Shown here piece by piece: positions 16,500-22,775 of a stretch of DNA of 64,000 nucleotides. The notes beneath the pieces are model-generated. The model was not told the origin of the DNA. It did no database searches and saw nothing but the letters and a program-made list of their open reading frames with translations. Source of the DNA: Butyricicoccus sp. (GTDB taxonomy: Bacteria > Bacillota > Clostridia > Oscillospirales > Butyricicoccaceae). The stretch is from the NCBI GenBank assembly GCA_020025885.1, contig JAHHRJ010000001.1, positions 66,324 to 130,323 of the forward strand, read 5' to 3'. Made by a program: the position numbers and the translations under genes. How positions within the stretch are numbered: the stretch's first letter is position 1; the number at the start of each line of letters is the position of its first letter.

Positions 16500-17624
16500 A
16501 TGGCTATCAAGGTAATTGACATTTCTAAGCACCAGCAGAGCTTTCACCCTGCGGCTGCGAAATCCGCTTGTGTGGATGCAGTCATGCTGCGACATGCATA
16601 TGGTACCAAGGCAGACGATATGGCGCTGAGCTGGGCATCGGGCATCAAAGAACAGAGCTTGCCTCTGGGCGGCTATGGCTTTGCTACCTGGCACTACAAA
16701 TCGAAGAATGGCGGCAGCGTGGCTACCGCTCGCGCCCTGATGCACCAGCAGGTGCAGAGCTGGATTGATACGACCAAACAGAGCGGCTGTGATTTCTGGT
16801 TTGCTGTAGATCAGGAGTTGGAGCGCGGCCAGCAGATGGGCCTTGGCAAACACGACAATACGATGCTGCTTAACGAGGCCTGCGATATGCTGGCAGCTTC
16901 CGGTCTGCATCCCTGCATCTATTGTTCGGTTGCATGGGACAACAACTACATCCGCACCGCAGATCTGCGGTACAATTACTGGCTGGCTCGCTACTATGAC
17001 GGCACGGCTGATTTCGGCGCCGTTGGTGCGGAGCTGTCTCATCTGCCGGATGGCAAGTATACCCGCTGGATGCGCCAGCTGCAGGACGCTGGCCGACTGG
17101 TGGGCTGGCAGTTTGCAAGTACCGGCTGCGGCCACAAATACGGTGCCGGCAGCGAAAATATCGACCGTAATGTATTTTATATGGCACCGGCGGTGTACAA
17201 GCCGGAGCTGGGCGAGGTGCATCCCCAGTCTGATGCACAGTACATTGCAATTGGCCCGCTGTCTTCTGGCGATCAGGCCGCCGTGCATGCACAGCTTGAT
17301 AAGCTGCAGGTGCCGGCACATACGGACGCAGACGGTGTCATTTATACAGATGTGGCGCTGTCCACCGGCGATCAGGTAGCGATGATCCATCTGGCCACTA
17401 CGCTGCTGGTACCTATCCGTCTGCAGGATGTTCCGTTTGGTCAGGAAGAACAGCCTGAGCCTGATGGCCCGTCTGAGCAGTACAGTGTAGTGTTTATGTC
17501 CATGGTGGTCAAGGGCGGCTTTGCCAGCGCAGCCGACGCCAGGGACTACATCGAGGCTATCTTGGGCAAGGATGCTATGGAGCGACTGAGCGTGAGCATC
17601 GCAGTCACTGGAAAGGTGGCATAA
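16500..17624 (+). CDS. GH25 lysozyme endolysin, copy 1
   Basis: This 374-residue endolysin cuts the glycan chain of peptidoglycan at lysis. The first 235 residues are a GH25 barrel: an opening VIDISKHQ with the first catalytic-site aspartate, FAVDQELE in the place of the usual D-x-E pair, and a YSENIDRNVF-like closing strand. The C-terminal 130 residues hold two related segments of the type IGPLSSGDQAAVHAQL and ALSTGDQVAMIHL, probably wall-binding or multimerisation modules. The ATG at 16500 is chosen because AAAGG lies about nine bases upstream; ATG 16494 is too close. No signal peptide, so release needs the holin encoded downstream. Confidence 0.88.
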   Translation: MAIKVIDISKHQQSFHPAAAKSACVDAVMLRHAYGTKADDMALSWASGIKEQSLPLGGYGFATWHYKSKNGGSVATARALMHQQVQSWIDTTKQSGCDFWFAVDQELERGQQMGLGKHDNTMLLNEACDMLAASGLHPCIYCSVAWDNNYIRTADLRYNYWLARYYDGTADFGAVGAELSHLPDGKYTRWMRQLQDAGRLVGWQFASTGCGHKYGAGSENIDRNVFYMAPAVYKPELGEVHPQSDAQYIAIGPLSSGDQAAVHAQLDKLQVPAHTDADGVIYTDVALSTGDQVAMIHLATTLLVPIRLQDVPFGQEEQPEPDGPSEQYSVVFMSMVVKGGFASAADARDYIEAILGKDAMERLSVSIAVTGKVA

Positions 17625-17626
17625 CT

Positions 17627-17842
17627 GTGAACAATAAGATTGAAACCGCATTTACTTATCATGCACCGAAAAGCGGTCAGTTGGAAAAATATACGGAAAT
17701 CCGCAGCAAGGCAAAGGAATTTGCGTATATGATTACACAGCTTGTTCCGGATAGCCGTGAACAGAGCCTGGCCATCACGAAGCTGGAAGAGTGTGTAATG
17801 TGGGCAAACGCTGGGATTGCGAGAAATCAGTCGGTAGAGTAA
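17627..17842 (+). CDS. Acb2/Tad1-hairpin-like protein (cyclic-nucleotide sponge, anti-CBASS candidate)
   Basis: The 71-residue protein is almost wholly helical and has the signature I know from the Acb2/Tad1 hairpin family: F-x-Y-H-x-P-x-x-x-Q near the start, IRSKAKEFAYMITQLVPDSRE in the middle and LAITKLEECVMWANAGIARN at the end. Acb2 proteins form hexamers that bind cyclic di- and trinucleotides, blocking CBASS anti-phage signalling. It uses a GTG start at 17627 with GGAAAGGTGG upstream. It sits between lysozyme and holin, an odd place, and has no counterpart in the second cassette. Recognition is by remembered pattern, not by search; the ligand is not predicted. Confidence 0.75.
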   Translation: MNNKIETAFTYHAPKSGQLEKYTEIRSKAKEFAYMITQLVPDSREQSLAITKLEECVMWANAGIARNQSVE

Positions 17843-17855
17843 GGAGGCTTAACCA

Positions 17856-17897
17856 GTGAAAACGGTTATTGCAGCAACAGGAAAGGAAGTCGTATGA
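17856..17897 (+). CDS. Possible 13-codon leader coupled to the holin gene
   Basis: Directly behind a perfect AAGGAGG site (17841-17847) a GTG opens a 13-codon frame whose stop overlaps the holin ATG by three bases (ATGA). Ribosomes loading at the strong site would pass over the holin start, so this could couple or time holin synthesis. It is very short and could be chance. Confidence 0.3.
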   Translation: MKTVIAATGKEVV

Positions 17898-18400
17898 AAA
17901 TGGAAGTAATGGAATTTTTGCAAGTCTATAAGGATGCAATGACGCACAATCCCTTTGTAGTCTTGGTTCTGGTATGCGTAGTGGCGGACACTGTATTTGG
18001 CTGCCTGCGTGCAGCTAAGTATCATGCCTGGAACTCCAGTTTGGGCATTGATGGGGGCATCCGTAAGGTGACGATGCTGTTGTCTGTGCTGTTCCTGGCA
18101 CTGGTGGATCAGCTGGTCGGCATCAACGTGATCAGCTGGCTGCCGGAAGCTGCAAGGGCAGCACTGAGCGCAGTCAATATTTCTGCTATTGGTCTGGCAG
18201 AGTTCTTCTGTATTGTGTACATCCTGTATGAAGCTACCAGCATTCTGAAAAATTGGATGCTGTGTGGTGTTTGGGTCCCCACCGGCCTGAAGGATAAGCT
18301 GGCCGAGTGGCTGGATCAGATGACGGATGAAAGCAGCGTGTCCATTGTGGACACATTGGCACAGCCTGATAATAAGCAGATTCCTAAGAATAAGGTATAA
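17894..18400 (+). CDS. Phage holin (TIGR01593 / holin_4 type), copy 1
   Basis: The 168-residue membrane protein has three to four hydrophobic segments: residues about 18-38 (FVVLVLVCVVADTVFGCLRA), 58-80, 85-105 and 105-125. The DGGIRKVTM loop between the first two and the C-terminal LKDKLAEWLDQMTDESS helix are typical of this holin family. It opens the cytoplasmic membrane at a set time so that the lysozyme can reach the wall. It ends the first lysis cassette, three bases before a strong terminator, and is clearly related to the holin at 21877. Confidence 0.88.
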   Translation: MKMEVMEFLQVYKDAMTHNPFVVLVLVCVVADTVFGCLRAAKYHAWNSSLGIDGGIRKVTMLLSVLFLALVDQLVGINVISWLPEAARAALSAVNISAIGLAEFFCIVYILYEATSILKNWMLCGVWVPTGLKDKLAEWLDQMTDESSVSIVDTLAQPDNKQIPKNKV

Positions 18401-18402
18401 GT

Positions 18403-18448
18403 AAAGCCCCCAACTGTCCGGAAAGTCCGAATGGTTGGGGGCTTTTTT
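18403..18448 (+). terminator. Strong intrinsic terminator of the phage late operon
   Basis: AAGCCCCCAAC (from 18404) pairs with GTTGGGGGCTT (18434-18444), followed by seven T. It lies directly behind the first holin gene. Confidence 0.88.
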
Positions 18449-18450
18449 TA

Positions 18451-18459
18451 TGGTATAAT
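18451..18459 (+). promoter_or_regulatory. Extended -10 promoter element
   Basis: TGGTATAAT is a perfect extended -10 (TG-N-TATAAT) standing directly behind the late terminator. No good -35 is seen. It would start a transcript of about 140 bases ending at the terminator at 18561-18603. Confidence 0.45.
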
Positions 18460-18494
18460 AAAATTTTACGAGTTACTGTGGATAGGAACAAACA

Positions 18495-18542
18495 ATGCAA
18501 AAGAATAACTATACACAAACAAGAGAGGTTCGGTACTTATAG
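18495..18542 (+). CDS. Possible 15-residue micro-ORF
   Basis: ATG at 18495 with an AGGA eight bases upstream opens a 15-codon frame (MQKNNYTQTREVRYL). It lies between the extended -10 and a strong terminator. It may be a tiny expressed peptide, or the 5' stub of a gene broken by phage integration or deletion. Chance is not excluded. Confidence 0.3.
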   Translation: MQKNNYTQTREVRYL

Positions 18543-18560
18543 CATCGCCTCCACCACAAA

Positions 18561-18603
18561 AAAGGACCGATTAAAACGATTCGTTTTAATCGGTCCTTTT
18601 TAT
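18561..18603 (+). terminator. Very strong terminator with an 18-bp perfect stem
   Basis: The 18 bases 18561-18578 are exactly complementary to 18582-18599, with a 3-nt loop. Both flanks are A/T-rich, so it should work in both directions. It is among the strongest hairpins in the window. Confidence 0.85.
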
Positions 18604-19064
18604 TTGTTTAGAAACTGTCTTAAAAGAAGTAAATTATAGCGTAAAACCCTCTCGTGCTGGAACAAAATTGTTTGGCATGCGAGGGCTTTTATTTTGTACG
18701 CAATTTTATAAGGGAAGCTGCCCGGAAATAAGAAAAACGTACAGCGTGCAAAAGAGAAGAAAAAATGCGTGTTTTCTTATAGAAGGTGCTGAAGGTGTGG
18801 CTGAGTTCGGCAAAGGGGCACAGGTGTAATACGAGTAAGCGACGAATCAAAGCGGGCACAGATCATTTGCATTGCGACATATATTGAGATACAGGGAGAG
18901 ACGAAAGCAGGCAGGATCAGAGTAGTACAGGGTGCGGAATGAATCTTCAGAATGTGCAAAGGAATCACCAATATACAATTACAGCTGGCACTGGAAGTGC
19001 ACAGGCACATTAGATATTAAAAACAGAGATGCTTCGTGAAAAAGTCAGCGTTTGTGGGCAATAG
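18604..19064. other. Gene-poor stretch between the two phage cassettes
   Basis: A third imperfect hairpin with a T-rich tail lies at 18646-18695. From about 18,760 to 19,020 short frames are interrupted by stops in all phases. One keeps about 40 codons open at 18,820-18,945, with a plausible protein-like composition (SDESKRAQIICIATYIEIQG), and could be a decayed gene fragment. No intact gene, ribosome site or RNA gene is seen. Confidence 0.5.
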
Positions 19065-19092
19065 TTGATTTTGAAAACTTTTGCGGTATAAT
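19065..19092 (+). promoter_or_regulatory. Sigma-70 promoter of the second recognition/lysis cassette
   Basis: TTGATT at 19065-19070 and TATAAT at 19087-19092 are separated by 16 bases. The first gene starts about 60 bases downstream behind an AAAGGAGGAAC site. This gives the second cassette expression independent of the phage late operon, which is closed by three terminators. Confidence 0.7.
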
Positions 19093-19150
19093 GATGTCGC
19101 CTGAAAGTAACTTGCGAGTAACTTGAAATAAAAAAAAGGAGGAACAACGA

Positions 19151-20263
19151 ATGGAAGTAGTGTCTGTGAATGCGTCCCAGAGAATTCGGCTGGGGCAACA
19201 GGGCGAACATTTGGCACGGGAAATCGCTTTCGACTTCGCAGCATGGCAAAAGCAATATGGAGATGGCAATATCCAGCTTCAGATGCAGCGAAACGGAGAT
19301 GGAATGCCATATCTGGTCCCGCTGCAGGTAAAAGGCAATTTGGCTATATGGCAGGTAGAAAGGCGTGATACCGAAAGGGCTGGTAAAGGTGAATTGCAGC
19401 TGATGTACACCGTAGGGGGCGAACGTGTAGCGAAAAGCCGCTGCTTTACTATTTTTGTGGCACCCAGCTTGAATAAGCCTGGCCCGGTGCCGCCTGTGGA
19501 GCAAGCGCTTGCGGATAAGATTGCGCAGGATGCAGGCAGGGCGGAAGCAGCTGCAGCAAAGGCGGAAGCTTTTACCATCAACGGCCCTAAAGTAATGAAC
19601 GGTGCCTGGCATGTATGGGATGGTGAAGCCAACTCCTATATGGATACGGGCGTATCAGCTACAGAACCTGGTCCGGTGGGACAAACCGGACCGCAGGGTG
19701 TGCCGGGCAAGCAAGGTGTACCAGGCCCGCGCGGCGAACGAGGCGAACAAGGTGCACCGGGTGAAGCCGGTCCGCAAGGCGTTCAGGGTATACAAGGTCG
19801 AGATGGTGCACCGGGTAAATCGGCGTATGAACTGGCAACGGTGAATGGATTCCACGGAACGGAACGGGAATGGCTCGATTCTTTGCGAGGGCAAAAGGGC
19901 GCTTCCGGTAAAGATGGAAAAACGCCGGTGAAGGGTGTGGATTACAATACACCGCAGGATAAAAAAGAAATCCTGGATGATGTTTGCGTTTTTGTTACGA
20001 CGTTTTTGCTGGATGGATGGCAACAGGTCGGCGGCCAGTGGACGCAAACGGCCACTTGTACCGGTATGAAGTCAACGTATGATGTGACATCTCCCTGGGG
20101 ATATAAAACAGGCAATGCGAAAACAGATCAAGAGCTGTCGGAAGGATTCAACAGACTTTTCGCCGGCAGAATGGAAACTTTGGACGGGGCAATCAAGGCT
20201 ACTGTTTTGCTTAAGCCAATCTGTGATGTGCAGGTATATGTGCGGCGTGTGGTAAGAGACTGA
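19151..20263 (+). CDS. Collagen-like tail fibre / receptor-binding protein
   Basis: The 370-residue protein has an N-terminal beta domain of about 115 residues resembling baseplate upper-protein N-termini (QRIRLGQQGEHLAREIAFDF). A short Ala-rich coiled coil follows (ADKIAQDAGRAEAAAAKAEA), then a DGEANSYMDTGV segment. Gly-X-Y collagen-like repeats run from residue 174 to about 223 (GPVGQTGPQG and on) and resume briefly near 245, separated by AYELATVNGFHGTEREWLDSL. The C-terminal 85 residues match the C-terminal domain of the protein at 14273. Such Gly-X-Y stems trimerise and carry a receptor-binding tip. The ribosome site AAAGGAGGAAC is excellent. Confidence 0.82.
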   Translation: MEVVSVNASQRIRLGQQGEHLAREIAFDFAAWQKQYGDGNIQLQMQRNGDGMPYLVPLQVKGNLAIWQVERRDTERAGKGELQLMYTVGGERVAKSRCFTIFVAPSLNKPGPVPPVEQALADKIAQDAGRAEAAAAKAEAFTINGPKVMNGAWHVWDGEANSYMDTGVSATEPGPVGQTGPQGVPGKQGVPGPRGERGEQGAPGEAGPQGVQGIQGRDGAPGKSAYELATVNGFHGTEREWLDSLRGQKGASGKDGKTPVKGVDYNTPQDKKEILDDVCVFVTTFLLDGWQQVGGQWTQTATCTGMKSTYDVTSPWGYKTGNAKTDQELSEGFNRLFAGRMETLDGAIKATVLLKPICDVQVYVRRVVRD

Positions 20264-20277
20264 AAGGAGGCAAATGA

Positions 20278-20610
20278 ATGAAAGTATATGACGAAGCAGG
20301 ACAGCTGCTGACCTCTGCGCCGGACCTCGCAAAAGGTTGGTTGGAGCATACGAAGCGCCTGGTACAGAACCATCCGGCGCAGGTGGAGCGGAGCCATGTG
20401 GAAGTTATGCCGGGCACGGAGAATTTACGGCATTTGGTGATGGACCAGCCTGCGCGGGATGCCTGGGATGAGTACGAAGCTGCGCAGATTTATCACCCGT
20501 ATACCCCAGAGGAGCAGGCTGAACATGATAAGCCTACTTTGGAACAGCGTGTGGCAGTGGCAGAGAGTGCACTGCTGGAATTGATGTTGAGAGGTGCTGC
20601 AGATGTTTGA
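20278..20610 (+). CDS. Small conserved phage protein before xkdX (XkdW-position), copy 2
   Basis: The 110-residue protein is the counterpart of the gene at 15640. It keeps VYDEAGQLLT, a RHLVMDQPARDAWDEYEA segment and the helical C-terminus. Synonymous sites differ widely, so the duplication is old or the two copies came from different phages. It starts behind AAAGGAGGC. Function unknown; position next to the fibre and XkdX suggests a tail-fibre accessory role. Confidence 0.65.
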   Translation: MKVYDEAGQLLTSAPDLAKGWLEHTKRLVQNHPAQVERSHVEVMPGTENLRHLVMDQPARDAWDEYEAAQIYHPYTPEEQAEHDKPTLEQRVAVAESALLELMLRGAADV

Positions 20611-20731
20611 ATTTTTACAAGTGCAATATAAACTGAGACGCCTGAATGATGCGCAGCTTGCAAAATATGTGCAGGCTGGCTGCATCACGGCGGCAGAATA
20701 TACGCAGATCTGCGGAAAGGAGGTGCTGTGA
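20603..20731 (+). CDS. xkdX: XkdX-family small phage protein, copy 2
   Basis: The 42-residue protein matches the copy at 15971 at 36 of 42 residues, including LNDAQLAKYVQAGCIT and the ICGKEV ending. It overlaps the end of the preceding gene by eight bases, and its stop overlaps the next start (TGATG), the same arrangement as in the first cassette. Confidence 0.75.
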   Translation: MFEFLQVQYKLRRLNDAQLAKYVQAGCITAAEYTQICGKEVL

Positions 20732-21096
20732 TGGGAAAAGTCGGAACAAGTGCATCTGGCTTTGAACTGGTACAGAGCACGTACTCATTTAGGGAAGCCG
20801 AAAAAGTGTCTTATGTGGCCAAAAGGACTATGCCAATGTGGATTACTGCAACGACCCCCGGCGGCAGTAAAGAGGCTTTCGTAAGTATTGTGCTCAAGCC
20901 GAATAGTGGTGGCAAAGCCATTTCCATTGGCACAGAGAGAAATGCACCGTTTCAGGGAGGCGGCGCATCTTACGCAAGTGCAAGCGGCGCAGTAATCGTA
21001 AATGCTGGTGATGTAATCGAAGTTTCGCGTAACCTGGAAGCAGAATGGTGGACGAGCATCCTTGTTGTAGCACCAGAAAAAGTGGAGTTTCAGTAA
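20731..21096 (+). CDS. Small beta-rich phage protein before the lysozyme, copy 2
   Basis: The 121-residue protein shares the MGKVGT opening and a GGGASYASASGA middle segment with the gene at 16099, but the body differs. It is predicted beta, with Trp-containing strands (MPMWITATTPGG; LEAEWWTSILVVAPE). The pattern of a fixed N-terminus and variable body suggests a swappable binding domain. No named family recognised. Confidence 0.55.
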   Translation: MGKVGTSASGFELVQSTYSFREAEKVSYVAKRTMPMWITATTPGGSKEAFVSIVLKPNSGGKAISIGTERNAPFQGGGASYASASGAVIVNAGDVIEVSRNLEAEWWTSILVVAPEKVEFQ

Positions 21097-21121
21097 TTCT
21101 ATGAAAGAAAGGGAAGGGATT

Positions 21122-21862
21122 ATGGTTATGAAAGTAATTGACGTATCTCGCTATCAGGGCGAAATCAACTGGGAAAAGGTCAAGGCAGACGGTGTGCAAG
21201 GCGCAATGCTGAAAACGGTATCCACCAACAGCCGCTTCGGTGGCCTGTACATTGACCAACAGTTTGAACGCAACTATGCAGAGTGTAAGCGACTGGGCAT
21301 TCCGGTGGGCGTATATTATTACACTTACGCACTGACGAAGCAGCGTGCAGATGAAGAACTGGCTATGCTGCGTAAGGCTATCGCAGGCAAGACATTTGAG
21401 ATGCCCATCGCAATCGACGTGGAGGATAGTAAACTGAAGTCGCTGAGCAAGGCCGCTTTGACTGACCTTGTGGAGTATGCCGCCCAGACCATCGAGAGCT
21501 GGGGCAGTTATGTTATGGTGTATACGTACACCTACTACTGGAAAAACGAACTGGACGCAAATCGCTTGCGTGCGTACGATTTGTGGATTGCGGATTACAG
21601 CGGCAAGCGTCCGGACTTGGAATGTGGTATGTGGCAGTATACCAGCAATGGCCGTGTGGCAGGTATCAACGGAAATGTGGATCTGAACCACTGCTACAAG
21701 GATTATCCCGGCATCATGCAGCGCACCGGCCTGAACGATTTTCGCAGCATGACTCGTAATACGCTGAAAACCTACAAGGTCGGTCCCGTTAGTGCAGGCG
21801 ATGCGCGGCGCATCCAGGCGCTGGCTACAGAACTGCAGCTGCCCTGCGTAGAGATGAACTGA
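21122..21862 (+). CDS. GH25 lysozyme endolysin, copy 2
   Basis: This 246-residue endolysin is a more canonical GH25 enzyme than the first. It opens with VIDVSRYQG, has the D-V-E catalytic pair in PIAIDVEDSK, aromatic YYYTYAL and YTYTYYW strands and a DLNHCYKDYP closing strand. After the barrel only about 35 residues remain, with VGPVSAGDARRIQALATEL, which resembles one unit of the C-terminal repeats of the first lysozyme. The tail therefore looks shortened. ATG 21122 is preferred because AAAGGGAAGGG lies just before it and it aligns with the first lysozyme. Confidence 0.87.
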   Translation: MVMKVIDVSRYQGEINWEKVKADGVQGAMLKTVSTNSRFGGLYIDQQFERNYAECKRLGIPVGVYYYTYALTKQRADEELAMLRKAIAGKTFEMPIAIDVEDSKLKSLSKAALTDLVEYAAQTIESWGSYVMVYTYTYYWKNELDANRLRAYDLWIADYSGKRPDLECGMWQYTSNGRVAGINGNVDLNHCYKDYPGIMQRTGLNDFRSMTRNTLKTYKVGPVSAGDARRIQALATELQLPCVEMN

Positions 21863-21876
21863 GAAAGAAGGTGTGC

Positions 21877-22410
21877 ATGAAAATGGAAGTAATGGAATTT
21901 TGGTTGGCCTATAAGGAGGCCATGACGCACAACCCCTTTGTGATTCTGGTACTTTTGTGTGTGGCGGCTGATACATTTTTTGGCTGTTTGCGTGCCGCTA
22001 AATTTCACGCGTGGAATTCCAGCTTGGGCATTGACGGCGGTATTCGCAAGGTGACGATGATTTGTTCGGTGCTGTTTCTATCTCTGGCAGATCAGCTTGT
22101 TGGGATCAACGTGATGGGATGGCTGCCGGAAGGCGTGGTTGCAGCGTTGGGAACAGTCGGCGTCAACGCTTTGGGTTTGGCAGAATTTTTTTGCGTGGTA
22201 TATGTGTGCTACGAAGCAGCAAGCATCTTAAAAAATATGCTGTTGTGCGGTGTGCCTGCGCCTGCAGGCTTACAGAATAAGCTGGCCAAGTGGTTAGATC
22301 AAATGACAGACGAAAGTACAGTAAGCGTCACCCAAACTTTAGAACAACACAACAAAACGCAGGTGCCCAAAAACAAAAGTGCTTTTGATGATAGTAAAAA
22401 GGCATCATAA
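21877..22410 (+). CDS. Phage holin (TIGR01593 / holin_4 type), copy 2
   Basis: The 177-residue protein is closely related to the holin at 17894. The first codons and the WNSSLGIDGGIRKVTM loop are nearly identical, and the membrane segments and amphipathic LAKWLDQMTDES helix are kept. The charged C-terminal tail is nine residues longer. It starts at ATG 21877 behind AAGAAGG, 14 bases after the lysozyme stop, without the Acb2-like gene that separates the pair in the first cassette. Confidence 0.87.
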   Translation: MKMEVMEFWLAYKEAMTHNPFVILVLLCVAADTFFGCLRAAKFHAWNSSLGIDGGIRKVTMICSVLFLSLADQLVGINVMGWLPEGVVAALGTVGVNALGLAEFFCVVYVCYEAASILKNMLLCGVPAPAGLQNKLAKWLDQMTDESTVSVTQTLEQHNKTQVPKNKSAFDDSKKAS

Positions 22411-22420
22411 GATATAGTAA

Positions 22421-22462
22421 CAAGCCCCGGAGTTGAGAATGACTCTGGGGCTTGTCTGTTTT
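22421..22462 (+). terminator. Terminator closing the second lysis cassette
   Basis: CAAGCCCCGGAGT at 22421-22433 pairs with ACTCTGGGGCTTG at 22442-22454 (one wobble), followed by a T-rich tail. Confidence 0.8.
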
Positions 22463-22515
22463 CTGCTAAGTGATGCAGGGAAAATTTATGCTTTCAATTT
22501 TTTTTAGAAAAAAGG

Positions 22516-22544
22516 TTGACAAAGTTCTGTGCGCACGGTATAAT
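22516..22544 (+). promoter_or_regulatory. Consensus sigma-70 promoter for tRNA-Leu
   Basis: TTGACA at 22516-22521 and TATAAT at 22539-22544 with exactly 17 bases between them form a perfect consensus promoter, 22 bases before the tRNA. Confidence 0.9.
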
Positions 22545-22565
22545 ATACCTCGTTGAAAACAATAT

Positions 22566-22652
22566 GCGGATGTGGCGGAATTGGCAGACGCGTTAGATTC
22601 AGGTTCTAATGGCCGCGAGGTTGTGGAGGTTCAAGTCCTCTCATCCGCACCA
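22566..22652 (+). tRNA. tRNA-Leu (anticodon CAG)
   Basis: An 87-nt type II tRNA with acceptor GCGGATG paired to CATCCGC, the D-loop typical of leucine tRNAs (GGCGGAATTGGCAGACGC), anticodon stem TTAGA/TCTAA around the loop TTCAGGT, a long variable arm, the T-arm GGTTCAAGTCC and an encoded CCA end. It has its own promoter and terminator and is intact. The prophage lies on its 5' side. Confidence 0.96.
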
Positions 22653-22653
22653 G

Positions 22654-22682
22654 GACTCATCACGAAAGTGATGAGTCTTTTC
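22654..22682 (+). terminator. Terminator of tRNA-Leu
   Basis: GACTCATCAC pairs perfectly with GTGATGAGTC around a GAAA tetraloop, then a T-run. Confidence 0.9.
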
Positions 22683-22709
22683 TTTTGTGTAAAAAAGTTT
22701 TTATAAAAT

Positions 22710-22754
22710 AAGAAGCGCCCACTGCCTGGGAAAAACAGGCGGCGGGCGCTTCTT
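22710..22754 (-). terminator. Terminator of the LysR gene
   Basis: AAGAAGCGCCC at 22710-22720 pairs with GGGCGCTTCTT at 22744-22754, with an inner GCCTG/CAGGC stem. It is T-rich on the minus strand side and lies about 20 bases after the regulator's stop. Confidence 0.75.
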
Positions 22755-22775
22755 GTGCGTTATACAGAAAATGTT

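Larger units (their letters stand above)
1..22462 (+). mobile_element. Prophage, late region (packaging to lysis), left part outside the window
   Basis: Consecutive same-strand genes follow the canonical siphovirus late order: terminase, portal, minor capsid, scaffold, capsid, connectors, tail tube, chaperones, tape measure, baseplate, lysozyme and holin. Many join by 4-base ATGA or TAATG overlaps, as in one long operon. Integrase, repressor and replication genes are not seen and should lie left of the window. The right boundary is inferred to be between the last terminator (22421-22462) and the tRNA-Leu promoter at 22516, because everything right of it is ordinary host sequence. A boundary near 18.45-18.6 kb, with 19.1-22.4 kb belonging to another phage remnant, is also possible. 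Confidence 0.93.

Noticed and set aside
18777..19010. A 77-codon minus-strand frame in the gene-poor stretch
   Set aside because: No ribosome site, a Cys/Thr-rich composition without pattern, and no promoter on that strand.
19670..19900. Short repeats in the fibre gene considered as CRISPR or DGR variable repeat
   Set aside because: The repeats are Gly-X-Y codon repeats in frame of 9 bases. There are no spacers, no cas genes, and no reverse transcriptase or template repeat in the window.
14273..22410. Cassette duplication as an assembly error
   Set aside because: The two versions differ at many synonymous and amino-acid positions (for example 6 of 42 in XkdX), in gene content, and in flanking signals, so they are true separate copies.
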